Source of the DNA: Aequitasia sp047973235
GTDB lineage: Bacteria; Bacillota; Clostridia; Lachnospirales; Lachnospiraceae
Length of the DNA stretch: 13,258 bases
Reading direction: 5' to 3'
Assembly (NCBI GenBank): GCA_047973235.1
Contig: JBKEBP010000221.1
Coordinates: forward strand, 1-13,258
Within the stretch, counting starts at the first letter, position 1. Each line of letters begins with the position of its first letter. A program made the translations under genes and the position numbers. The notes beneath the pieces were generated by a model. That model was not told where the DNA came from. It did no database searches and saw only the letters and a program-made list of their open reading frames with translations. Positions 1 to 6,478 of this stretch are shown piece after piece.

Positions 1-50
1 CATTGGCTTATTCCAACAATAGGTATAATTATTCATTGTAAGTGGTGATA
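1..50 (-). pseudogene. Orphan RHS core fragment (start of a displaced RHS tip cassette), runs off the left edge
   Basis: The minus strand encodes LSPLTMNNYTYCWNKPM. The intact RHS protein has ITPFTMNHYTYCWNRPM at the same point of its conserved core end. At DNA level positions 1-50 match 1468-1517 without gaps at 41 of 50 bases, and similarity stops sharply beyond position 50. The fragment begins just past the stop codon of the 232-residue immunity candidate and lies in a different frame from it. An ATG at 34-36 is in frame but has no clear ribosome binding site; a TTG further upstream is also possible. In RHS/polymorphic toxin loci such fragments usually mark silent alternative toxin tips with their own immunity genes. 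Only the first codons are visible, so whether it carries a tip or is expressed cannot be judged here. Confidence 0.8.
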
Positions 51-52
51 AT

Positions 53-751
53 TCACTCGTTGATTTCAACTTTCAATTCAGTTGAGCCATCACCTGTGCT
101 TTGAAAATCTTCATAATACCAAAGATACCGTGTTTCTCCAAGAAATTCAAATTCTACTATATCCGTTGGTTTTTGTTCTTCTATTTGTAATGTATAAACA
201 TTATCATTCTCAAGCTCTCCCCATATAAACACCTCATCTTCATTAATACTATATCTGCTTAATGTTAAACTAGAAAAGATATAATTCTTCACTACTGCAA
301 CATTAGATCCTGTCGATTTCCCTCCAATGCTTTCTTTAAAATACGCTCTTTCACGCATTCTATACTGTATCTGCCCCTCTTCGTCATAGCGCTTATCAAA
401 ACGACCGACTACTAAAGCTCCTCTTTTTCTATTTTCTACCGCAGTATAGAAAAGTATTAGTTTATCCTCATCTTCAAATCTAATCACCTCATCTACAATA
501 TTATCTAAATATTCCGTGTCTTTGAATCCATTGCCATTCGTCATTTTCGCCACAGCCTCATCAATAGTATTATAGAAAGGTCTATCATCGGCACTTTCAT
601 CCATCCATTCTATTATTTCGCCATATGTCGTTGGAATTTTTTCAACATCCTGCAATATATAACGAGTTACAATAGAAAAAAACATTGCTATTGCTAAGAT
701 GAATATCAATAATGCGACTATTACTATAATAATCTTTGTTCTTTTTTTCAT
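53..751 (-). CDS. Membrane-anchored hypothetical protein, candidate immunity protein of the RHS toxin (232 aa)
   Basis: I do not recognise the family. The start used is the ATG at 749-751 (MKKRTKIII...), because an AAAGGGG ribosome binding site lies 4 bp before it; an ATG 18 bp further upstream would place that site inside the gene. Residues 1-5 are basic and residues 6-27 form one strong membrane helix with no lipobox cysteine. The remaining roughly 200 residues are acidic and soluble-looking, so the topology is probably N-in with an extracytoplasmic domain. The last 60 residues look beta-rich (WGELENDNVYTLQIEE, then EFLGETRYLWYYEDF). The gene starts 11 bp after the RHS stop codon and is followed by an orphan RHS fragment, which is the standard place for a cognate immunity gene. 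A membrane location fits a membrane-active toxin tip. Immunity is inferred from position, not homology. Confidence 0.8.
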   Translation of the reverse strand: MKKRTKIIIVIVALLIFILAIAMFFSIVTRYILQDVEKIPTTYGEIIEWMDESADDRPFYNTIDEAVAKMTNGNGFKDTEYLDNIVDEVIRFEDEDKLILFYTAVENRKRGALVVGRFDKRYDEEGQIQYRMRERAYFKESIGGKSTGSNVAVVKNYIFSSLTLSRYSINEDEVFIWGELENDNVYTLQIEEQKPTDIVEFEFLGETRYLWYYEDFQSTGDGSTELKVEINE

Positions 752-755
752 TCTT

Positions 756-762
756 CCCCTTT
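756..762 (-). promoter_or_regulatory. Ribosome binding site of the immunity candidate, directly after the RHS stop codon
   Basis: The minus strand reads TAG (RHS stop, 763-765), then AAAGGGG, AAGA and ATG. The site touches the RHS stop codon, which suggests translational coupling of toxin and immunity protein. It also decides the start codon: the earlier in-frame ATG at 767-769 overlaps the end of the RHS gene and has no such site. Confidence 0.75.
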
Positions 763-3700
763 CTAACATTTCATTGTATTATTATCAACTGCACCTAGTT
801 TCAAAGCTGGTTTTAACTGTTGTATTAATTCAATAATCGCAGGTACAAATGCTCCGGCTCCCACTGCAAAGGCTTTACCCAAAAGTAAAACTCCACCAAT
901 TAATACAACCGTCCCTACTTTAGCCATTACATACCTCTTATTAGGGCCCGTATAGTTAAATACTTTTGTATCTATATCAATTATTGCATCCGCCGGATAT
1001 TCCGACATATCTTGACCGTCTAGTTTGATTTCATTTGTGCCTACTTCAGCCGAAAAACCATAATATATATATGAATTATTCCAGCTTTTGTAATCTCCAG
1101 CTTTTGAGGTTATATTATTGTTTGAGTTGCTTGAGGTTCTTGAATAAGTGTTAACCGACCATTTGTCTATACTACCAACCATACTTAAATTTATTTCCAC
1201 ATTTGTATTCAGTATTTTCGGCGTTATTACATTTACAGAATAGCCTTCTACTTCGTCTTTGATATCCATATGCTTAACCAAAATATCTCCTCCCATTTCT
1301 GAAGTAATACTTACCTTTACAGCATCTGTCTCATTAGAATAATGTGTTATTGAAGTTCCAAAAACTTCGGTTGCCATGAATTGCTTTATTTCTTCGGTTG
1401 CAACTTGCATATTCTGAATATCCTGATAGTTCATTTCCGGTGCCATCCCATCCAAATCCACCAAATCCATAGGTCTATTCCAGCAATACGTATAATGATT
1501 CATCGTAAATGGTGTTATGATACTTCCCTTGATGATGTCCTCACCGGTAAACCTTCCGACTCCCGGTACATATTCCCTCGCTTGTGCATAGTAAGTCCCT
1601 GCCACACGGTCCTCCCGGTAACCGGTATATGTGAAAGGTTGTATGTGTTCTTCTCCTTGGCTTAAGTCAATACCAAACTCATCAAATGCATATACATCAT
1701 CTATGCCATGGGTTTCATCTAAGACTCTACTTGGACTTCCAAGGTCATCTTGCAGATATCGAATGACATTGTCTCCATTTGACGCACTTATTACATTCCT
1801 ATCCCACATATATGTTGTCGTATTATCTGCATCACTTCTTGTTAGCAGATTGTGGTACTGCTTGGTTAAGTCTAATACATCATCTATACGCTTTGTAGGA
1901 GTTATACTTATCTGTGGTAAGTTGCTGATTTGTAAATGTGGCTCTAGTTGTGGTTCTAGTTGTGGTTCTATGGTTCCCTCTACTACACCTGTTCTATGAC
2001 CAAGTCCATTATAGATATAACTAGCTCCCTTATTACTCTCATAATTAAAAGCTTTATCAAGACGATTCATTGCACCGAAGCTATATGCTTTTGTTATATT
2101 GCCGTTTTTATATACTTGGTTTAAGTTTCCTCGTTTGTCATAGTTGTATATTTCTTCATTACTGTCTTTTATACTCATCAACTGATTCAATGAGTTGTAT
2201 GTATATGCTGTATGGTTATCCCCTTCTGTTTTTGATACCCTATTACCAAAGGCATCATATCCATAGCTTCGTAGTACTTCATCATCCTTAGTTACACCTA
2301 TCAGTCTATTTAACTCATCATACTGATAGCCATATGTGCCACCGGTTTCTTCAAGTATGCCTTGCGCCTTTCCTTGTATGCTCTGCGTCTTTCCTTGTAT
2401 GCTTATTTCATTTTGAGTTGGTAGTGAGAAGCGCTCTCTTACTACCTCTACCTTATTGCCATTTAAATCATAGTTGTATCCGTATGATTCTAATATATTA
2501 TCTCCTGATTTATGTGTTAGCTTATCTAAATGTCCAAGAGGTGTATATGCATAGATACTACTTCTACCTTTATTATCAGACTTTGCCTCCAAGCGACCTT
2601 TGTCATTATAGCTGTATTCTACTTCGACATCTTCACCTATTACCCTATCGAGTCTCAGGTGTTTATCATATAGATACTCTACTTTACTTCCTTGTGGATA
2701 AGTTATCTGCTTTCTTTCATTAGCAGCTCCCCACTCATAAGATACTTCTTTGCCATCAGGGTTAGTAACTTTCTCTACCCTTCCTATAACATCAGTTTCT
2801 ATTCTGGTAATGCCTAACCAATCTTCTATCTCTTTTAGTTTACCCAGGGCGTCATATGAGAACCTTACCTCTTTTTCATCTCCGTATGATATTACTTCGG
2901 GTTGACCTGTCTTTGTATATGAATATCCGGTCTTGTAACCATCTCTGTCTATCTTCTCTGATACTCTTCCTGATAAGTCGTAAATATAAGTCTCTTCATC
3001 ACCAACCGCATTTATGATACTTGTCACCTGACCTATATTATTTCTCTTATATGTTGTACTTCTTATTTCATTCATTGCCCCCTTAGTAGCTTTGCCATTT
3101 ATGCCTTGAGTTAGTGGGCTTTCTATACTTTGAGTTGTTTTATCTTGTATATCTCCGCTTTGTTCTACCTTTATCAGCTGATTTAGCGCATCATAAGTGT
3201 ACTTAGCTTTACCACCAAGTGCATCTGTTACTGATATTAGGTTTCCTACATTATCATAGCTATACTTTGTGGTGTTTCCATTGGCATCTGTCATAGATGT
3301 TACTTTGTCCGCTGCGTTGTAAGTATAGGTTATAACTCTTGGGTCTTTTGCATTATCAATTATCTTAATTATTCTATTTAACTTATCATACTCGTATTGA
3401 TTTACTATATCCTGAGTTTCTTTACTTATTACATTTCCGTTTTTATCATAAGCATAGGACTCATAGGTTCCGTCTGAGAATGTTACCTTACTAAGTGTTC
3501 CGCCTTTATTGTATGTGTATAGTGTTTCTCTATTAGCCGGATCTATAACAGTGCTTACTTTGCCAAGCTTAGTGTAGGTGTATTTGGTCTTACCTCCTAC
3601 CGGATTAGTCACACATATTAGTTGTCCTGCCTTATCATACTCATATGTTGTTTTGCCATCCTTTGGGTTGACCTCTTCTTGTATTCTTCCTTCCATGTCA

Positions 3701-6096
3701 TATGAATACGAGATTTTATTACCATTAGCATCTGTAGTGGATGTCACATTAGAAAGTGCGTCATAGGTATGTGTTATGATTTCTCCATTTGAACCTATTT
3801 CCTTTGTTCTATTTCCTACCTTGTCATATTCATAAAAGATCTCTCCGATACCTTCTCCCGAAACATGGGTCAGTTGGTTTGTAATGTTATAAGAATATTT
3901 TACGTTTCCACCTAAGGGATTGACCACTTCAGATACGTTCCACATAAGGTCGTATTTATAGAGTGTTTCATTTCCATTAGCATCAGTTAGCTTTTCAGGT
4001 TTATTAAGCGGACCATACTCTATACTTTTAGTAGTGCCGTCATACTCTGTTAGCTTAGTCACCTTACCGCATCCGTCATAAGTATAAGTTCTTGTATCTC
4101 CTAGCGGATTGGTGACACTTGTTATTTTATGGTTCTTATCATAGGTATATTTATATATCTGTCCTTCTCCGTTTACGCTTTCAACCACATGGTTTCCGCT
4201 ATCATACAGATATGAGTTCTCACTGCCGTCAGGGTTTATTACTTTTGTCAGATTTCCTCTATCATCATACTCGAACTTAACAGGACTATCATCCGGCTGT
4301 ATGACTGAGTCTGTTAGATTTCTTTCATTATAAGTAAATGTAGTCTCTCTTCCGATGGCATCTGTACTCTTTACAAGTCTTCCATTCTCGTTGTAGGTCT
4401 GATGCAGTTTTAATTCTTCATTTACGTATACCTCTTCCAGGCGACTGTCTTCATTATATTTAAGACTCACTGTCTGATTAAGAGGATTAGTTACATCTAT
4501 TAGATTGCCCTCACCGTCATAACTATACTTTGTGGTATTTCCGCCTTTATCTGTAACAGATGTTCTTTTATTCATGTCATTGTATGTATAAGAGGTTTCT
4601 CCGTCTAAGTCGATTTCACGAGTTGTTCTAAGCCTCTCATCATAGCTGTACATCTTCTTATTACCGTTTTGCTCGGTTAATGTAACCATGTGCTCATTAT
4701 CATTATATTCATAACCCATAGAGCCACCATCCGGGAATATCTGAAGTGATATACGCCCATCATCTGTATATACATTTTCAACAGTTTTTATTCCTCTCGG
4801 ATTAATTACTCCTACTATTTCGCCCTTATCACTGTATTCATACAGATAGGTTTCTCCTCCCGGCCATTTGACACATGTTAGGTTTTCACCATCAAGGGTA
4901 TATGTAACCGTATTACCTACGTTATCTGTAATTGTTTCTATGTGGTTATCTTCCGAATAGTTAAGTGTGAGTTTTCCTTCAAGCGCAGATACGGCTATAA
5001 CTCTATCAGCTTCATCATATGAATACGTTGTTCTTTTGCCTGCATCATCCGTTTTATATTTTAAACGACCCGAAAGGTCATAGATATACTTTGTCTTATC
5101 CATGCTTTCGTGGTAGTAGTATTCTTCTTCATCATCGCTAAGATGTTCTATAAAGTCTGTTCCATTAGTTCCATCTGAATATACCCCTTCCGAAACTTGG
5201 ATAAATATCTCTTCTCTTCCGTCTTCGAGTTTAAGTACTATGTCTTCATCGCCGATTTTGATACTACGAATAAAGCTATGAGCCCAGCCTCTTCCCAGTC
5301 CATAATCACATTCATCCGTTGCATTATAAAAGCGGCCAAAGGCAAGATTACTTGCACCCTCTACCTTGATATCTTCCTTTTTGTATATGAAATTTCCTGT
5401 ACTTAGATTAACCGGATCTTTACTAAATAGATAGCAATCCTTAAGACCTATTACCTGTGCACTTTTTGAGTCTACTTGCAGACACTTAAAGCCTGATGCT
5501 TTCTTCTCTTCATTGTATCTATCCAGTGCTGCTATTGCTCCTTTTAGTCCGGGTGGAGTTATAACTGCTCCCGTCTTTGGATTGATTTTAGTTTTACCTA
5601 GTAGACTTATTGCATTACTTACTATAGATATCGCACTCGTTGCATTACTATATGGCGTTCCGGCTCCTGATGTGAAGTTGTAGAGTTCGTTTAATTGATC
5701 TAATACCATCTTTTCTAATAAACGAAATACGAATAGCATATGTGGTAGTAATGGATCACATACACTTATGCCAGTTCGGATGTTCTTTAGTCTGTATGTC
5801 AATTTATCCTCATCATACTGGTTAAGTGAAGTTAGATTACTGCTCATAGCACTTTCATATTTACTATTTCCGGATAGCATGTCATCGGTATAGCCGATTA
5901 GTCCATCGAGAACACTTATATGATTTGAAAAATGCTCCCTTATGCCATCATATCCTGCTCCGGTAAGAGCAGTATTATTCTTAAAGTTATTTATTGCATT
6001 TTTTGCATGTATGCAGCTATTGGCATTATCAACTAGCGCACTATTCGACGATGCCAGTGTGCTGTATACACTCCCCTTATTTATCATTAGTCCCAT
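763..6096 (-). CDS. LXG-like RHS polymorphic toxin, predicted T7SS effector (1777 aa)
   Basis: Residues 1 to about 215 are an alpha-helical LXG-like export domain: LTGAGYDGIREHF at 44-56 resembles the LxG-x-aY(D/S) signature, and there is no Sec signal peptide. Residues 227-236 (DPVNLSTGNF) open a DUF6531 domain. From about 330 to 1440 there are many roughly 20-residue YD/RHS repeats (pattern GNxTxYxYDxxGxL), which in this superfamily build a hollow beta shell around the tip. The core end (REYVPGVGRFTGED, then MNHYTYCWNRPMDLVDLDG at 1532-1550) marks where the conserved part stops and where RHS proteins commonly self-cleave. Residues 1551-1777 are the variable tip, which I cannot assign to a toxin family. 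It is beta-rich and then has a glycine-rich hydrophobic stretch at 1723-1758, so a membrane-disrupting activity is possible. Repeat-poor linkers interrupt the shell near 3050-3170, 2340-2420 and 1900-1985. The gene lies downstream of the Lap-like gene and directly upstream of the immunity candidate. A second ATG three codons in is a weaker start. Confidence 0.93.
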   Translation of the reverse strand: MGLMINKGSVYSTLASSNSALVDNANSCIHAKNAINNFKNNTALTGAGYDGIREHFSNHISVLDGLIGYTDDMLSGNSKYESAMSSNLTSLNQYDEDKLTYRLKNIRTGISVCDPLLPHMLFVFRLLEKMVLDQLNELYNFTSGAGTPYSNATSAISIVSNAISLLGKTKINPKTGAVITPPGLKGAIAALDRYNEEKKASGFKCLQVDSKSAQVIGLKDCYLFSKDPVNLSTGNFIYKKEDIKVEGASNLAFGRFYNATDECDYGLGRGWAHSFIRSIKIGDEDIVLKLEDGREEIFIQVSEGVYSDGTNGTDFIEHLSDDEEEYYYHESMDKTKYIYDLSGRLKYKTDDAGKRTTYSYDEADRVIAVSALEGKLTLNYSEDNHIETITDNVGNTVTYTLDGENLTCVKWPGGETYLYEYSDKGEIVGVINPRGIKTVENVYTDDGRISLQIFPDGGSMGYEYNDNEHMVTLTEQNGNKKMYSYDERLRTTREIDLDGETSYTYNDMNKRTSVTDKGGNTTKYSYDGEGNLIDVTNPLNQTVSLKYNEDSRLEEVYVNEELKLHQTYNENGRLVKSTDAIGRETTFTYNERNLTDSVIQPDDSPVKFEYDDRGNLTKVINPDGSENSYLYDSGNHVVESVNGEGQIYKYTYDKNHKITSVTNPLGDTRTYTYDGCGKVTKLTEYDGTTKSIEYGPLNKPEKLTDANGNETLYKYDLMWNVSEVVNPLGGNVKYSYNITNQLTHVSGEGIGEIFYEYDKVGNRTKEIGSNGEIITHTYDALSNVTSTTDANGNKISYSYDMEGRIQEEVNPKDGKTTYEYDKAGQLICVTNPVGGKTKYTYTKLGKVSTVIDPANRETLYTYNKGGTLSKVTFSDGTYESYAYDKNGNVISKETQDIVNQYEYDKLNRIIKIIDNAKDPRVITYTYNAADKVTSMTDANGNTTKYSYDNVGNLISVTDALGGKAKYTYDALNQLIKVEQSGDIQDKTTQSIESPLTQGINGKATKGAMNEIRSTTYKRNNIGQVTSIINAVGDEETYIYDLSGRVSEKIDRDGYKTGYSYTKTGQPEVISYGDEKEVRFSYDALGKLKEIEDWLGITRIETDVIGRVEKVTNPDGKEVSYEWGAANERKQITYPQGSKVEYLYDKHLRLDRVIGEDVEVEYSYNDKGRLEAKSDNKGRSSIYAYTPLGHLDKLTHKSGDNILESYGYNYDLNGNKVEVVRERFSLPTQNEISIQGKTQSIQGKAQGILEETGGTYGYQYDELNRLIGVTKDDEVLRSYGYDAFGNRVSKTEGDNHTAYTYNSLNQLMSIKDSNEEIYNYDKRGNLNQVYKNGNITKAYSFGAMNRLDKAFNYESNKGASYIYNGLGHRTGVVEGTIEPQLEPQLEPHLQISNLPQISITPTKRIDDVLDLTKQYHNLLTRSDADNTTTYMWDRNVISASNGDNVIRYLQDDLGSPSRVLDETHGIDDVYAFDEFGIDLSQGEEHIQPFTYTGYREDRVAGTYYAQAREYVPGVGRFTGEDIIKGSIITPFTMNHYTYCWNRPMDLVDLDGMAPEMNYQDIQNMQVATEEIKQFMATEVFGTSITHYSNETDAVKVSITSEMGGDILVKHMDIKDEVEGYSVNVITPKILNTNVEINLSMVGSIDKWSVNTYSRTSSNSNNNITSKAGDYKSWNNSYIYYGFSAEVGTNEIKLDGQDMSEYPADAIIDIDTKVFNYTGPNKRYVMAKVGTVVLIGGVLLLGKAFAVGAGAFVPAIIELIQQLKPALKLGAVDNNTMKC
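1937..1972 (-). repeat. Three 12-bp tandem units inside the RHS gene
   Basis: Units at 1937-1948, 1949-1960 and 1961-1972 read tgtggYtctaKK on the plus strand (tgtggctctagt, tgtggttctagt, tgtggttctatg). They encode a proline/glutamine/leucine/glutamate linker (EPQLEPQLEPHLQ) between a YD repeat and the C-terminal part of the shell. The length is a multiple of three, so copy-number change would keep the frame. Confidence 0.8.
2356..2397 (-). repeat. Two 21-bp tandem units inside the RHS gene
   Basis: Units at 2356-2376 (tatgccttgcgcctttccttg) and 2377-2397 differ at only a few bases, and a partial third unit starts at 2398. They encode an SIQGKTQSIQGKAQGI linker that interrupts the YD repeats. 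A related linker rich in QS, QG and GK occurs near 3080-3140. The units preserve the reading frame. Confidence 0.75.
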
Positions 6097-6104
6097 GTCG
6101 TATA

Positions 6105-6113
6105 TCCCTTTCC
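6105..6113 (-). promoter_or_regulatory. Ribosome binding site of the RHS toxin gene
   Basis: The minus strand has GGAAAGGGA followed, after 8 bp, by the ATG at 6094-6096. The rest of the 58-bp gap to the Lap-like gene shows no stem-loop terminator and no convincing promoter, so the two genes are probably on one transcript. Confidence 0.6.
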
Positions 6114-6154
6114 ATATCTTTAGTCTTATCGTTACTTTTACTCTTACCTAGGCC

Positions 6155-6430
6155 TTACCCTTTTTTGTTTTTTTCTCCTATAGAACTGTCCAGATTTGAA
6201 AATGCAACCGCTAATGCCGAAATATTTCCCGCATCTCGTTTAACTGTTCCGCCATATGTTCTTGCGACAGAAACACCTTTTGCATGTGTAGTTTGAAAAG
6301 CACTATCCACTGAAACATTGGTGCCGGATGATGCTGAGATGCTTTTCAAACTACCTGCGGCGCCTCCGGCAGCTGATATACTACCTGCCGCTAAAGCTGC
6401 TGCTGTTATACTACTTCTTAATTTTGCCAT
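6155..6430 (-). CDS. DUF3130/TIGR04197-like small T7SS protein (Lap1-like targeting factor, 91 aa)
   Basis: This is a small protein rich in Ala and Ser, with no signal peptide and a lysine-rich tail. The pattern of an SL...TN segment, a V-x-x-D-x-x-NI segment at about 63-70, and a C-terminal aromatic motif fits the TIGR04197/DUF3130 family (about 90 residues, SACOL2603-like). F77-S-N-L-D81 is an FxxxD motif. In streptococcal LXG systems, DUF3130 (Lap1) proteins resemble WXG100 proteins, bind the LXG domain and need this FxxxD motif for toxin export. The position directly upstream of the LXG-like RHS gene matches that role. The usual second partner, Lap2 (DUF3958), is missing between them. Residues 5-27 are unusually Ala/Gly-rich (AAALAAGSISAAGGAAG) and could be a weakly hydrophobic helix. 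The start is supported by GGAGAGGAAAG 4 bp upstream. The family call rests on pattern recognition only. Confidence 0.72.
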   Translation of the reverse strand: MAKLRSSITAAALAAGSISAAGGAAGSLKSISASSGTNVSVDSAFQTTHAKGVSVARTYGGTVKRDAGNISALAVAFSNLDSSIGEKNKKG

Positions 6431-6434
6431 TTTT

Positions 6435-6445
6435 CTTTCCTCTCC
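6435..6445 (-). promoter_or_regulatory. Ribosome binding site of the Lap1-like gene
   Basis: GGAGAGGAAAG stands 4 bp before the ATG at 6428-6430 on the minus strand. It lies just downstream of a duplicated segment that follows the EsaA-like stop codon. Confidence 0.65.
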
Positions 6446-6447
6446 GC

Positions 6448-6478
6448 AGTTTGTTATCTCCTCTATAGTTTGTTATCT
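6448..6478 (-). repeat. Direct repeat at the end of the EsaA-like gene
   Basis: AGATAACAAACT occurs exactly twice on the minus strand, at 6467-6478 and 6448-6459, with a 19-bp period. Each copy is followed by a purine-rich GAGG segment. The first copy contains the TAA stop codon of the EsaA-like gene. It looks like a short tandem duplication of the stop/ribosome-binding region. Confidence 0.7.

Noticed and set aside
749..769. Upstream ATG (767-769) as start of the immunity candidate
   Set aside because: It would put the AAAGGGG ribosome binding site inside the gene and overlap the RHS stop; the ATG at 749-751 has ideal spacing.
1381..2723. Several plus-strand open frames opposite the RHS gene
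   Set aside because: They are Cys/Leu/Ser/Tyr-rich antisense frames caused by the YD-repeat composition, with no ribosome binding sites or recognisable domains.
1900..5100. Repetitive DNA as a CRISPR array
   Set aside because: The periodicity is that of degenerate YD-repeat codons, with no constant repeat and unique spacer structure.
6155..6180. T-rich run as a rho-independent terminator
   Set aside because: On the plus strand it lacks a preceding GC-rich stem; on the minus strand it is the lysine-rich coding tail of the 91-residue protein.
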